A stretch of DNA of 64,000 nucleotides from Oscheius sp. JU75 (taxonomy: Eukaryota > Nematoda > Chromadorea > Rhabditida > Rhabditidae): contig JASJZC010000006.1 of the NCBI GenBank assembly GCA_037178855.1, forward strand, positions 1,612,001 to 1,676,000, in the 5' to 3' direction. The notes beneath the pieces are model-generated. The model was not told the DNA's origin. It was given only the letters and a program-made list of their open reading frames with translations, and searched no databases. A program made the translations under genes and the position numbers. Positions 1 through 12,182 of this stretch are shown here, piece after piece. The stretch's first letter is position 1. Every line of letters begins with the position of its first letter.

Positions 1-590
1 TGCTAACTTCTGCCAATTACTGTGTGCGCACACTAATCAAGTCGGCAATTTAAGTCAAATAGAGTCGGTCGGGGACATAGCGTCTTTGGGAGAACGTTTT
101 TCTGTCGTGGTAGCTCGACTGACGGGGAAACAAGTGAGAGGGAAGGGGAATGAGATTATGTCATTGAGCCCCTAGGGTGATAGCATTACTTTAAAATTTT
201 TCCTGTATGAGAAATCCCATTTTATTAATAGCACCAGCCATCTTTCTCTCCTTCTCTCTGTTTTACTCTCTTCTGTCTATATCTTTGTGTCTGTTTCTCA
301 GTCTGCCTCTCTGCAATAGAGTTTGTCGTCGCATTTAGTTATCGTCCAGCTCAATTAGTTGGCAACCATTTACAACAAAATGTACAGCTTTTTTGCTTTG
401 CTTTTGTTTCGTGGCCATGGACAAAAACAAACAGTTCGCTGCAGACACCATCGCGCTTTAGATAGTAGAGATCTGCGACATTGTTAGCAGCTGCTTCTAC
501 CTATACCGGCAGTATACGCGAACCTGGTCTGAAATTGGGGACACAATAGAATAACAACTGAGCTTCGGCTTTTAGTAAAAACAAATAATG
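1..590. other. No gene recognised
   Basis: I see no convincing exon on either strand here. There is a pyrimidine-rich stretch at about 240-310, but no terminal repeats and no recognisable protein. Confidence 0.5.
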
Positions 591-599
591 ATTAAAATT

Positions 600-1054
600 T
601 ACTTACACTTCTGGTGAAATGCTTCTGTGCATTATAGACCTAGCGTGACAATGAGCTAATGCAGCAGCAAGCTGCGATGCCCATTCGTGTACACGATCGA
701 TAGTCAAAAAAGATTCCAGATCTTCTTCTGGATTATAATGAACTTTTATGGAGAAACATTCTTTTACTAACCGAAATCTTATATGTCGCTGTATCGTTTA
801 GACTTTTCGAGGTGTTCCATGATGAGTTCGTTTACGAGATCAATAGAGTAAGTGTGCTGATCCTTGCCCGTCTTTATGCACCTACGAAGCTGATATCCAA
901 CATATATAAGGGTATTTGGATGTTTTCCGTTACCCGGATTCACCTGAAAAGCGGTTTGATCAAGACGGAAACGGTCTATAATCGATTGCTCCGTGGGATT
1001 CCAAGCAATCGACTCCAAAATTTTGTGGAAGATTCGTGATATTATAAGTGACAA
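600..1054 (-). pseudogene. Degenerate protein-kinase-like exon(s), HRD changed to HRS
   Basis: Read on the minus strand, the segment from about 1054 to 781 carries kinase N-lobe-like text: KHPNTLIYVGYQ (the loop before beta-4) and LVNELIMEHLEK (hinge-like). A second open stretch at about 780-606 continues with RVHEWASQLAAALAHCH and IMHRSISPE, followed by a GTAAGT donor. This matches the alphaE helix and catalytic loop of protein kinases, but the catalytic Asp of HRD is Ser. The two stretches are in different frames around 778-782 and need either an intron or a frameshift to join. I see no glycine loop, VAIK lysine or DFG here. It could be a pseudokinase gene with exons I missed, or a relic. 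Confidence 0.45.
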
Positions 1055-1302
1055 AGGCCCAGTACTTGGTCTTGTTCAGAGGCAAAACCGTTCTGCTACA
1101 GATGTTTTATTCCTGCGGACTCGTATCAAGTCAAAATTAGTATTGAAAATGGGATCTCACTATACGAACATGTATAGAGGGAAGGGGTTTAACATTTTGA
1201 AGAACTAAGTTCTGGGCCTTTGTCACTTATAATATCACGAATCTTCCACAAAATTTTGGAGTCGATTGCTTGGAATCCCACGGAGCAATCGGTTATAGAC
1301 CG
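972..1302. repeat. Inverted repeat, 91-base arms
   Basis: Bases 972-1062 recur almost exactly as the reverse complement at 1212-1302, separated by about 149 bases. The left arm overlaps the kinase-like exon on the minus strand, so part of an exon has been copied in opposite orientation. A foldback of this size could give double-stranded RNA if transcribed. Confidence 0.85.
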
Positions 1303-1500
1303 AGGTAATCACGATTTTAAGTACAAACTGACATACTCACAAACTTTGAAAACGTAAAGAATCATTCAAACGGGTGAAATTGCAGTGGTATCTATACTTT
1401 CTTGACACACTGTATATACAACAAGTATGTATTATAGAATATATTTCTAAATATCCCACAACGATATTTTATTAGCTTTCTCATTTTTCACCATTTTATA

Positions 1501-1915
1501 GGGACAATCTAGTTATAGTTGAACGAATAAACGCCGCATATTTTGTCAAAAGGGTCCCGCAACAAACTTCCCTGAAAATCAACCTTTGCAATTTTTGGTG
1601 CTTTCATTTTCATTTTCTTTATTTCTAAGTATGATAAATCGATTTGCCATCAAATTTCACTCTAAAATTGTCTACTTTCGCTGAAAGAGGATGTTGACGA
1701 AACGCTGTTTTGACCTTATACGGCCATTTCGTTGTAGGCTGTAGGCTACTCAAGGGTGAAATTTGACGACAAATCAATTGAGCATACTTAGAAATCAAGA
1801 AAATGAGTGTAATGCACCGTAAAATGCAAAAGATTGATTTTCAGGGAACTTCGTTGCGGTTCCCGTTTGACAAAATGCGCGCCGTTTATTCGTTCAACCA
1901 TAACTGGACTGTGCC
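1501..1915. mobile_element. MITE with long terminal inverted repeats
   Basis: The left end (1501-about 1590) and right end (about 1830-1915) are imperfect inverted repeats of roughly 85 bases sharing the core TTGAACGAATAAACG. The 415-base interior has no coding capacity. It resembles a non-autonomous DNA transposon. The target duplication is unclear; flanks are AT-rich. A diverged partial copy of the right arm lies at about 60040-60130. Confidence 0.7.
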
Positions 1916-2167
1916 TTTAAGCAACATTCTGGACTCACCATTCTGAAAGTCTCCAATTTCTACATCTATATTTTTTTTCCTTCCTCCTCCATAATTGTGC
2001 GTATGCCTAAAAGGAGATGTGTCAAAAGGTCTTCTCCTACCACTGATTTTTGTGTCCAGCATGGTCACAATGTTTGGCAACTCCCATATTAAACACCATT
2101 TACAAACATTGACAACTTGTTCCAAAAGTTCAGACTTTAAATCGCTAAAGTACAGAACTTAATGAAC

Positions 2168-3246
2168 CTATGGTCTATTATACGTAACGTTCAGGAATTT
2201 TTTAATGATATTTCCATAATCTTTGAGGTCGTTCAAGCGATGAGCATCATACATTGGGGATTTCACGTAGAGGATGTCCTTGGTAAACTCATAACTGAAA
2301 AATTACATTATTAATAAACTGCGAAATAGTTTAAAGACAGTCATAGTCCATTCACCATCGAAGTGAGAAGGAACACTCACCTCAAAACATTTAAAAAAAA
2401 ATCAACATTGAGTTGTTCTAGATCCTTGCTTATTGAAACTCTGAGCTATGCTGAACGTAAAAGCTACTTTGACAAAACCTGTCAGATGACAACGAGAGTC
2501 CAGATATCGAATAATCCTGATGACAAGCCATGATTGCTCGTGCTAACTGCAATGACCACTGGAGAACGTGATTTTCTGATATTTGTCCGCGTTTGCTCGA
2601 CAGATCTGAAAACATTTTTCATATACTATCCGCTTTAAAATATCAAGTCCCCCTCCTCAATCCTCTATGTGCAAACTTAGAAAAGAAAGTGTTACCCTCC
2701 ATTTTCTGATAGCTGTCGTTGTGTTCAACAATCCGTCCTGCTATGTAACTTAAATTTCGCCAGTTTTCCCAGTATTTTCCAATAGCTTTAAGGAGTACAA
2801 TGCTTGAACGGCAAACCTTAAAGAGTTTTACTCTCAGGATTCTTACTTACCTTAGAGACAGTTTCTAACAATCTGGGCATGCCGTTTTTCGTCTCTTCTA
2901 TATTTTTTTTCTATTGGTTTTAGCAAATTCAAGATTCTTCTGTAAAATAAGCATTATCAAAAGATCACTTTTAATCACTCTTCTCACCAACCATCATCTT
3001 TACTGCATCATTTGTGAATCAATGAATGTTTCAGTACACAACTTACGTTTTTGTTTTGTCCAGATAGTATTTTCCATCTTCTTCCACGTTAATTGCATCA
3101 CAATCTACGTTTTCGGTGGAGTGCACAGTAATGTTTTCTTCGTATTGCGGACTACTTTTAATGAGCCTCCTAAGTTCTTCTAGCTGATTGTCAGAGATAC
3201 TTCCCACAGATTCCTTCGCAGTGCTCTCCCGAACATAATCCTTACT
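2168..3246 (-). CDS. Kinase-like (pseudokinase) gene, several exons
   Basis: A clean minus-strand exon spans 3246-3047 (DNQLEELRRLIKSSPQYEEN ... YYLDKTKT) and ends at a GTAAGTT donor. Downstream are an exon ending at about 2700 (IGKYWENWRNLSYIAGRIVE) and one at about 2607-2450 that reads LSSKRGQISENHVLQWSLQL then ARAIMACHQDYSISGLSL. That last stretch lines up with the alphaE helix and catalytic loop of kinases, but no HRD is present. A last exon after TTTTTCAG (about 2295) reads YEFTKDILYVKSP and ends with TAG at 2170-2168. No DFG or APE is visible. A small exon near 2915-2830 has a frame problem (TAA before its donor), so either my model or the gene is broken. Catalytic activity looks unlikely. 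Confidence 0.4.
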
Positions 3247-4059
3247 CTAGAAATACGAAGATTAGCTATGAATTTTCGGTGCTCATAGTCTGAGTAAAGT
3301 TGTAACCCAATTTCAGAATAACAAATAAATCAACAGATCCAACAGCGAACAGTCCCAATTCGGATAATTTTTGTAGCAACGACAGAAAAAAACCTTATCC
3401 GAATAAGAAAGCGAAGAAGTAGTTATCCGGTGAGTAGTATAACCTGTTCTTTGTGAAGTAACACTCTACTAGAGTACAAGCACATAATAGCACCGTGCTA
3501 ACGAACGGAAAAATTCTAGCAGCTCTAGCAAAACAGATCAATGATTATTTTTGAACGTACCTTAGATATGCATTTTGTTTAACAAAGAGCATAGAAATGC
3601 AAAAGACTAACGAGACTGCAGAAAAAATCATCACGATGATTGCCTGACATGGTCTAAAACAATTTCTCAACATTTTTAACACTTTTTTTTAGAGCCCAAG
3701 TCGTTGGTTTCGACCTATTGCCTAGACATGATTTTACAGCTGCTTGTAAGAAACTATTGCATTTGACGTCTGGAAAGTTATTCTCAATCCTACCTTTAGA
3801 GGTTTTCACGAAGATTATTTGTTACTTTTAGCCAATAACTACCTTGAAAAATAGAGAGGACGGTACTCACCTTAAACGAAGACCTATCCTTTGGCAGGAG
3901 AATGTTTAGTCGAGAGGCAAAGGGCGGCTGAAGGTGGCCAAGCGCTGATAACAAAATTAAAATTATATTATGTGTCCGGATCAAATAGTTTCCTCACCGA
4001 GTTCAATAAATTTGTAACCTAGAATCATACCCTCATTTATTATTCTTCTTTCTTTTTTC

Positions 4060-4230
4060 TTTCCAGATGGTTCCCCAAGTTTCCAAACGACTTCTCGCAT
4101 TCTTCCACTATCGTACGCAGTTCTTATCGGAGTGCGGAAGAAGTTTTACCCATTTGCCGTGTGTCATCGAAGCAATCATAGTATAATGCCACGTAGATTG
4201 GCCGGACATTTTTGCACTTCACACAGTTCT
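4060..4230 (+). repeat. Family F associated repeat, copy at 4.1 kb
   Basis: The stretch after TTTCCAG matches 7378-7530 (same strand) and the reverse complement of about 49130-49290, sharing CCAAACGACTTCTCGCATTC and a following ACTATCGTACGCAG. In the other two places it lies with the 3' parts of family F. Only this short piece is present here. Confidence 0.6.
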
Positions 4231-4829
4231 GTGTCTAGGATCTTTGCTTTAAAAACTCGAGTTCTCAAAGTGGCTCGCCACGTTTCGAGGAATGGAAAAA
4301 CCGCTGTGTCTTATCATCATTTTCCAACAACACGGCAGGAAATTTGGAGTAAAGTATTGCGTATCAAGTAAGCAAACAGACCATTGAGATTTCAAGGTTT
4401 TATCAAAATTAAAATCAAATATCAATGGGCTTTATAAACAGATGGAAAATGTATTGTTGGTCGTTGACTGGTATTAAATCAGACTGGAGATAGCGCATCG
4501 ACCAAGGACAAACATTCTAAAGTTCATCGAAGCCGAAAACGACTACTAAAGTGTTATAGTTGGTCGATGATTTCATTTATATTATGGCGTTTGCTTGCCC
4601 GTTTATCGAGGCAATCCAACATGATCAAGTTGACCGAGTGACGTGTTGATTTATCACCAAATTTCCGAAATATGGGGTAATTTTCGGCAATTTTCTGTCG
4701 AAGCCAGTTGATGCTTTCTTTATTTTTTTTTCATACTGTCGTAATAATTTTTATAAGGCCGTCTAAAATCACGACTTTAAGTTTTTTAAAAGAATTCGTA
4801 CATTTCGTAGATGATTGAGTAACACAGTG

Positions 4830-5670
4830 TACCTGTCTTCCAATATTTCCTCTACGGTGATACGAACAGGTTCTGGAGCCCGAAAGACCATCTCTTCTAA
4901 TCTGAAGTGTTTTTAAATGTAGAGCAGATTAAGGGCCACATTGTGAAAACCGAAAAGTTTTATATATCTCATATTAGGACCAATAACAAAGCTGAAAAAC
5001 TACTACTTTAAAATTGGGAATAGCAACCTTGATGGCAAGATGTTGTTGTGAACAAAAAGAGGTAGTATGTGTCGGATGACAGAATTCCAGAGCTTGAGCA
5101 GCTTGAGCTGCGTATGAAAGTTGTTCGTGAGGTTGCCGATTTTGCAGATGTATGGAATAGGACTGAAAAACCATTGATGAAGAAATCGACTTGATTAAAA
5201 AAATTGGAATTGTAATACAGTAAGACAAGAAAGTGGGTAACAAAGAACTAGGGGAAGGTAAATAACTTTACCTTCGTCTAGAGTTCTCATCTCGAAATAC
5301 TTGATTATAAGATGGTGTTTTTTTTTTAATTTAGTATCTTTGATTTCAGATTTGTACGACACGAAGTATTCGACGATATTCTCATCACACGACTGTTAAA
5401 ATGTTTAGCTGAACAGCGACAACTTACACTCATCGCTAAGTCATATTCCCTTTTCGAACTTTCTGCTTCGTTCATCAAATGTTTCACATAACATTCGCTA
5501 CAAATGGTCTGTAACAGTAGTGCTATACAGAAATTGCCCTCCAGTTTCCAGGTAAATCGTGTTCAATCCAAATTTGCCTGTAAGACGATCGTACTGTGAT
5601 TTGTTTATTTTCATGTAATCCGAAGATTGATGCTTGAGTGAATCAAAACTTTCCTCCGTTATACACTGAA
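4830..5670 (-). pseudogene. Kinase-like fragments without HRD
   Basis: Three minus-strand open stretches look coding. About 5655-5515 reads YMKINKSQYDRLTGKFGLNT and stops, while about 5505-5430 (NEAESSKREYDLAMS, then GTAAGT) is in another frame. About 5165-5055 reads QPHEQLSYAAQAAQALEFCH, a typical alphaE helix ahead of the catalytic loop, but the loop has no HRD. About 4900-4833 reads RLEEMVFRAPEPV, resembling the APE motif, then a GTACAC donor. The order fits one kinase-fold gene. The frame change near 5510 and the absent HRD and DFG suggest a pseudokinase or decayed copy. Confidence 0.35.
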
Positions 5671-5739
5671 AAGATTTGTATACATACAGGCTAGCAAGAG
5701 GGCGGCACCAGTCGCTAACCTAACCAATGCTTTTTTGTA

Positions 5740-5900
5740 ACTTGTCCTATCCTGACTTCCCTTGTCTATCTAGGATAACACTTGACAGAAGAGCTACACG
5801 GGGTTTATCAAGAGTTATCTGGGATAATACTTGACATGTGTAGCAGACGGTTACTTTTTGATTGTAAAGATAGGAGAGTTTAGGCCTTGCGCTACGTAAA
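5740..5900. repeat. Dispersed foldback repeat R1, copy 1
   Basis: This contains the R1 signature: GGATAA-CACTTGAC, an inverted partner (TTATCTGGGATAATACTTGAC) and GTGTAGCAGACGG. Related copies lie near 19374-19500, 22790-23090, 23455-23590, 27145-27245, 51330-51390, 54945-55200 and 55780-55870. No coding capacity. Confidence 0.6.
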
Positions 5901-6069
5901 GTATGATGTGAAAAGCTAATTGGGATCATTATTTATTCGAAAAATCGAAACGTGGCGAGCCACCTTGAGAGCTTGAGCTTTTATAATTAGCGTACAATTT
6001 GCAAAGTGCCGGCTCACGGTAAATACGGCTCATCATAAACCCACGTTCACAAACAAGGTTTTATAATTC

Positions 6070-6295
6070 CAGGTAAAACATTTGTGCGCAATGTTGCATC
6101 TTTCAGTCAATCAAGATTGCATCATTTTGGTCGATGATGATACGCAATGTAAATGTTTTAGTGGTCCCGAACTTTTCTTTGACAATAACGCAGGTATGTC
6201 AATAATTCAAAAGCCCTTCAAAAATATTGCAGAAATTGCCGTACTCGCCTGACAGCATATACGGTGTATACACCTACGATGATCTCGGTATGACG
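6070..6295 (+). pseudogene. Possible kinase C-lobe fragment
   Basis: Plus-strand text at about 6086-6190 reads DCIILVDDDTQCKCFSGPEL, like the strands and APE region of a kinase but with DFG missing. After a short possible intron (GTATGTC...TTGCAG), PYSPDSIYGVYTYDDL resembles the helix-F region. The phase across that intron does not fit, because the continued frame stops. The similarity is weak and I hold this as a relic. Confidence 0.25.
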
Positions 6296-6639
6296 TCTAA
6301 TAAAAGCCTTATACAAGGATCATATTCAAATGTTCAAGCTTGCTTTTTAAAAAAAGTGAGTTTTCAGATTGAACCCCTTATGGTGAAGCCATCAGGTTCA
6401 CATTGATTTAAAGATGATGTCCATGCCGAAAGAATGTTCGAGATTGAAGAAGACTAGCCGTCTTCGGAAGAGAGGCTTTTTGCATGCAAACAAGAACTGT
6501 AGATTTTTCGTAGTTTGTTCGGCTGGCAGAACTTCATGAAAACGTCTTCTGTGAGTACTGTGAACGTTGCAGTCGTCGGTACTACCGAGACCAGATTGTT
6601 GGAACAGTTGGTCCGTACTACCGAGTAACAGGAAGAGGC

Positions 6640-7790
6640 TGCGAAGGAACAACAACCGGATGTAGAGGAAAACTAGTGGATTCTGTGTTGGATTGGAAGT
6701 GCTTTACTGTAACCATGTGATCTTCTTCCTTGTCTGAATAAACTATGCATTTCAGGAGAAGAGAGCCGATCTTGCCGTTCATGGAAAAGTGGATCAGGTC
6801 ATGCAAAGAGTTTTGGAACTGTTGGAGATTCCTGGAATGAAATGGAAGCAACCAAGTAAGAGCGGTTCGTGAAAAGACTGCAAACGTTTCAGATATCTTG
6901 TGAACGTCCGTTTGGCCTCTGTAAACTCTCAAAACGGCCAAGAGAGCAGCCAAAAGAAAGTGCGATATCTAGCGACTTTCTTGAACCTGTAGAAAGCTCA
7001 CTAACTTAGGTATTCTTTTTTACTGTCCTTGTGATCTCTACTAGCAAATTTTCTCTGTGATAATATATCTTGGTAATAAACTATTCCTTTGATTGGTCCC
7101 CCAAATAGTTTTCTCTGTTATGATGAGACGACAGAATGTCTTATCAATCTGCCAGCTCAGCTAGATGTTGAAACAAAGTAAGCAGTACTATCACTTCTGT
7201 CGAACGGAAGCGATACTACGTGGATGGGCTGAAATACAACAACAACATGATGAACACCCCAAAACCAAATCTTCGACAATACTTTGTATATTATCAAGTT
7301 CTCACTATGGTCGAACTTTCGAATTCGCATCAAACAGCTTTCATACAGAACTATACAGAATACCCTCATTTCTTTTTTCCCAGATGGCCCCCCAATTTTC
7401 CAAACGACTTCTCGCATTCTCCTACTATCGTACGCAGACCTTATCGGAGTACGAAAGGAGCTTTACGCATTTTCCGTGTCATCGAAACAGCCATGGCGTA
7501 ATGCCACGTAGCTTGGCCGATCCGAGGCCCTACTATAAACAAAAGTGTTGATAGAACAGTTGGTTGAAACTTATTTCCTAACTGATAGTTTTTGTGGGCT
7601 TGTGATAGACAGGTTGCCAAGCAGGACAACGGAATCGATATTATCAGCAGGGCACAGTACTTTTTGCCAATTTCTCTCGTGACGGTTTCCTACTGGATTG
7701 CAAATCAGACGAAGAAGTTGGTGAGCCGGCCCACAAAGCAGCGATTGTATAAAAGAATAACAATTTTATATCAACTTTCTTAGTTCATGA
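6640..7790 (+). pseudogene. Dispersed gene family F, copy 1 (middle and 3' parts)
   Basis: Unrecognised family found in several places in this window. This copy shows three blocks: an exon-like stretch at about 6762-6850 (EKRADLAVHGKVDQVMQRVL), a block at about 7108-7330 reading CYDETTECLINLPAQLDVET and then EAILRGWAEIQQQ, and a block after TTTCCCAG at 7383 (QFSKRLLAFSYYRTQ). The first two recur reverse-complemented at 50.4-49.5 kb, and the second also occurs on the plus strand at 37.2 kb. Frames shift between blocks, so this is probably not a working gene. I can assign no function. Conservation of amino-acid text across copies suggests the blocks were once coding. Confidence 0.45.
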
Positions 7791-7894
7791 TCTTATTGGG
7801 ACAATTAGTGTGCACACAAAGTAGTGTACTCTATTTGCAATAATGGCTTCAGACAGACAGACACACAGACACGAGGATAATTTAAAATAGATAA

Positions 7895-8085
7895 GATAAA
7901 CTGCTCACATGTAGTGCAGATACTTGAGATCTTCCTTCTCGTTCAGACTCTACATCTCCCACAGTAGGAGAATTTGTTAAGCACGAGGAAGAGAGGACAT
8001 TCTGTGGAGTTTTGCTTCTTTCCACTTGTTCCAGAGATCCCGTGGACCACCGATTAGGACGAAGAGAAGCAGTTTGCGGGGCTTT
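7895..8085 (-). pseudogene. Dispersed gene family F, copy 2 (5' part)
   Basis: The minus strand reads DLWNKWKEAKLHRMSSLPRA at about 8045-7980, then shifts frame. Farther on (about 7950-7915) lies the equivalent of LNEKEDLKYLHY seen intact at 37.8 kb. The middle of the family sequence is deleted. Same family as the plus-strand copies at 17.8 and 36.9 kb. Function unknown. Confidence 0.5.
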
Positions 8086-8589
8086 GTGACACAATAAAGT
8101 AAGCTTGAAAGCAGATGAGTGTAAAAGGACAGAAAGACTAACCAAAGACAATGGTAGCAGCACTTCTGACCAAGAAGTTCTCCAAGTTTTGTGCCTGCAG
8201 ACAGAATGAAAACAGGACAGGATAGACGCGCGACGGAAACTGGCAGTCGGCTTGAGAGACGAACAGTTTGTGACAAAAGCATACATTCACTATACACTCG
8301 CTTTTAAGTTACGTTATGACAAGCGCGTTGCGGCAGCTTGTCAAGTGAAGAACACAAGATTCGTCGAGGGATTTTCAGAACGCCATTCAAAGCAATGTTT
8401 GGTTAGTTTTGTCCCTTACTCAACCTTGTACTTACTGATGTCAATCTTTCCATGCAGCTGTAGCACATGACTCTATGACCGGCTGCCAGGGGCATCAGGA
8501 TTGCAACTGCAAGGGCAAATATGAGACAAATCGTTGTTCCAGTAAAATCCGTAACTTTCAGTGCAACTCGCATGGCCATAAAAAACTAC

Positions 8590-10440
8590 CTAGTACCAAA
8601 AGGAACGTAGCTAATATAGTTTACTAATACTAGACGATACAGTAATCTGACGGGTAATAGGCAAGATGGGAGGCTGGCGGCTAGAGAGTGGACTTAGTTT
8701 CTAGGACGAGTCATCCATAACTCTTTGATACAAAAGTAGGGCTTGGGGAAACAAGGGACACAATGGGTGTCACAATTGTGTTATTTAGGCAAGCTTCTTG
8801 AGAATGTCGTTAATCTCGTCCCATCTCAAGCGCTCTTCCGGAGTGTGCTTCCAACAACCTTCGATCAGTTCTTTCAGGCTTTCTGGATATTCATATGCTC
8901 CATGAAACTCCGGTCGAGGATAATTACGACCTTCATTTGGGCTGTTGATGTACTTACCAAAATCCTTAGTGCGTGTCTGAAATCTTGGAAATGGATCTCT
9001 GAAAATTTTTTCATTAAACCGACGTTTAATAACTTTTAGCTTACTTGCCAACAGTCACGAAATACATAACCATGCCGAAGCTGTAAATATCAACTGTTGC
9101 CGTATAGTTAGTCTCTTCTCTTTCTGTCGCAAACATTTCCGGAGCTGTGTAAGAATGGTCAGTGAGGCTAAAGTAAATTGGATTACAACTAAAGAGTAGT
9201 CTTTACTTTGCCGTCATCAAATCTGCTACCGCGCAAGAGAGCTTAAAATCAATCAGCTTCACGTGGGGGTAGCCGTCCCTTTCGGAAACAAGGATACTGA
9301 ATTTGGGGTTTCAAACAAAATCAACAAAAGTAAACTTGTTAGGGCTCACATCACGGTGGATATCTGGTGGAACTTGACCATGCATAAATTGAAGAGCAGA
9401 GGCAATCTGGGTAGCAATCTTGACAACTTTGGAAGTACTAATAATGCCGCTTTCACGTTCTTTTACTATGTAATCACAAAGTTCAGCGCCATGATTGGCA
9501 AAAACAAGACCGGCGATCATGTAGGCATTGTTTTTCTCTTGAACGTAAATTCCTTCTGGATATGCAATGTTATCATGACGAAGTCTCTAAATGAGTCAAT
9601 TATTATGCTACATGTTTAATCCTCACCAAACTAATTTCAACTTCTCTCGCACTATATTTGATAAAGTGTGGCTTTGAAAAGTCCATATAATTGTTTTTGA
9701 ATCTTTTCAGAACAAGGTCAGTTCTAGAGCATTGTATATGAGAAAGGAAATTGAAGACCTCTGTTTTTTTGACACCGGGCATTCTGCAATTAGTGAAGTC
9801 ACTACAGCATATTCCGGAGAATTGTCGAAAATCTTGCAACCATTTGTATTGCATACACGAACATCGTTCAAGTTCTGAGCACGCAGGGCTGTTGCTTCCT
9901 CTTCAGTGCTACAGTAAACAGGCATGCCTCTGTGTATGTTCCTCAGGATCTGAAAAACCTAAAACTGTCACAATCCATCCACTTTTCCTTTGTTCCTTGC
10001 TCACAGACTGACACGAGGAAATAAAGATGCACTGCATTTTAGTAGCAGTGAGATTATTGAAATCAAAAACATTGAACTCTTTGAATGTCAAAGTTTAGTT
10101 AAAAGGCAGAGCCGAGGAATGCTCAGAAACTAAAGTACTGCTGTGGATCATTTTTTTTTTTTGGATGAGCTGGAAAAGTAAAAAGTTTTCTAACCGACTC
10201 CGAAGCAGCAGCTTGTTGGTTCGCCATAAATGTTGTTTGAAACTGTCCTCCTGCAAAAAAATTTGAGCTGGTGTTGAAAGGACGAGACACATCCACAAAG
10301 GAGTGAAGACAAGTCTACACTACTAGATAAGACAGTTTGAAGTGGAAAAGGTTTGAGCAAGCGAATTGTGTGCTAGGCAAATTGATAACAGCAGGGAGAA
10401 TCGATGAAGAAATCGAGTGATGCATGTAACCAAGCCCAAT
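8590..10440 (-). repeat. Inverted duplication arm 1 (partner about 32690-34565)
   Basis: Beyond the kinase exons, both flanks match in opposite orientation. The sequence beyond the stop (TAATACTAGACGATACA at about 8626-8642) is mirrored near 34521-34537, and the 5' side (GGACGAGACACATCCACAAA at about 10280) is mirrored near 32830. Mariner remnants lie just outside both arms (10.54 and 32.6 kb). Confidence 0.75.
8785..10227 (-). CDS. Kinase-fold gene with damaged catalytic motifs (sister of 32902-34372)
   Basis: Multi-exon minus-strand gene. It starts at ATG 10227 (MANQQAAASES, donor at 10194) and ends at the stop at 8785. The exon order matches the intact plus-strand sister: FNVFDFNNLTATKMQC (about 10080), MPVYCSTEEEATALRAQNLN (about 9925), a roughly 36-base intron, HFIKYSAREVEISLV (about 9660), YIVKERESGIISTSK (about 9480), HGQVPPDIHRDVSPNK (about 9380), ILVSERDGYPHVKLIDFK (about 9300), TAPEMF (about 9150), and a last exon 9008-8785 ending LRWDEINDILKKLA. 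The catalytic loop is HRDVSPN (Lys replaced by Ser) and DFG is DFK, whereas the sister has HRDVKPNN and DYG. This copy is therefore probably a pseudokinase, or decaying. The splice framework looks preserved. Confidence 0.7.
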
Positions 10441-10541
10441 ACGTCTGTTTTCGAGTAATCTCTCTCTTACTGAAGCGCAACGGTGTCTGTCTATCTGTGT
10501 GTGTGTGTGTTAGTGCGTGATCTATTGTAGACACTAAGCGG

Positions 10542-11502
10542 TTGGACGTGAGGGACCGGGGTTCAAAATTCAAGACAAGGGTAGCCTCTACAAAATGGTG
10601 CTCGCGTCTTCAGAATGAAGCACAAGGCGCTTCTCGCCGATATCAACGATCACTGGGTTCTCGGCAAAACAACAGCTTGGGTCTCAGTAACAGAGTTCCA
10701 GAAAAGGGAGGCATTGTCTGTCAGTCATGCTGCAGTGGAACACCATTTGAAGCAATTGAGATTTATGAAGAAACTGGCCACATGTTTGTCGCATGTGACG
10801 CCCAGAAGTGGCAGCGCATGTCCCATTCTCTCTTGTCCAGGAGAGGAAATTCTTTTTACCACGCCTGGTGACGGGAGATGAGAAGCGGGTAACGTACGTA
10901 AACTTCAAGCGTCAATGGATTGGTCCAGAGCAGGCATGTGAAATGATCGTGATGTGAAACCTGACACCCATCAAAAGAAGATTATGCTGTGTTTTGTGAG
11001 ATATCGAAGAAGTGGTGCACTGGGAACTGCTGGATGCTAGAACAACCCTTACGGCCGCCATGTACAGCCAGCAACTTGATAGGGTTGCCGTGGCACTTCG
11101 TCAGAAACGGCTGCTGAAGTCGAAAGTCATCCTGCAAATGGACAGACAACGCGCGCCCCCATGTTGCAAAACTCACTCGCTCCAAGATCCACGACCTGGG
11201 TTGGGAGATTTTATCCCATCCATAGCCCGGACCTTGCCCCTTCCGACTATTATCTGCTCCGGACTCTCAACAATGAGAGTGGAGGCCAACAGTTCGATTC
11301 CGACGGCGCACTCAATACGTGGTTGACAAACTTCTTCGCGTCGATACCAAAGGTGTTCTACGAGCGTGGCATCCGTAAGCTACCCGTGAAATGAGCAGAC
11401 GTGGTACATCATAATGGTAATTACAATGAATGAAAAAGTTGTTAGGAAGTCAATAAATTTTTGTATTTGAAAAAGCGAAAAGACTTAGCTGCCAACCCAA
11501 TA
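10542..11502 (+). mobile_element. Mariner-family transposon, inactivated
   Basis: The transposase reading is split over several frames. Recognisable parts are LLADINDHWVLGKTTAW (about 10625), a first catalytic Asp in TGDEKR (about 10870), VVHWELLDARTTLTAAMYSQ (about 11010), a second catalytic region LQMDRQRA with an indel (about 11135), SPDLAPSDYYLLRTLNNESG holding the third Asp (about 11230), and RGIRKLPVK near the C-terminus (about 11372). This is the DD34D mariner pattern. A 3' terminal repeat ends CCAACCCAATA at 11491-11501 with a TA. I see no matching 5' end, so the copy is 5' truncated as well as frameshifted. Confidence 0.8.
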
Positions 11503-12053
11503 TTTTTAGTGAAAACTAAAAATGTTCGATGGTAAATCTGTGAGAAATGATCCTGAAGGCTCTATTACAATTCCAATTACCGACTTCAATCATTTGCTGA
11601 AAGAAGGAAAAAAGTAAATTACATTTTGTACCTCATTATCTTTTTAGCACCGGAATTTTTGTGGTCACAGACATAGAATATAGGCACTTTGAAAACCAGA
11701 AACAATCTTCAACAGGACGTTTTGAATCTGATTTTGACAGACGTAAACGTAAAATTCGCGCAATTCTCGTGCTACGGAAATACCGCAGAAGCTTGGAAAA
11801 ACGTAAAAATTGGTGATGTATCTTTAGAAAACTTTCACGGTGATACCAAAATGTAGGTCAAACAAGTATATGACTTTGAGTGGAGAGAGAAGCCTACTAC
11901 AAAAATGCATTATCATCCCCTTCTGAATACCAATTACGAGGGAATAATTACTGGCGAAACAAACTATGAGGGTCTGAGAAGTAGTCTTGGTCAGAAATGG
12001 GTTCCGAACTACAAGAAACTTTTCGCAATGGAGGTCAAGCTTCATCCCTCTCA

Positions 12054-12064
12054 GTATAAATTAT
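12054..12064. repeat. Target-site duplication, left copy of RTE element
   Basis: GTATAAATTAT at 12054-12064 recurs exactly at 15126-15136, flanking the retrotransposon. An 11-base duplication fits target-primed integration. Confidence 0.85.
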
Positions 12065-12182
12065 TTTTTTTATTTATTTACGTTTTTCAAGTCTATGTGA
12101 CTAGCGTAGATCTCAAGATTTTCCATTCTTCGGCATCTCGGTGCCACCAGTTCGTACCCGCTAACTCTCGAATCTCGTCTTC

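Noticed and set aside
812-1039. Plus-strand frame opposite the kinase-like exon
   Set aside because: The minus strand has the kinase-like signature; this is its complement.
1886-2125. 79-residue minus-strand frame
   Set aside because: Its C-terminal end runs into the MITE terminus and no domain or second copy supports it.
10495-10512. GT dinucleotide run
   Set aside because: Short ordinary microsatellite.
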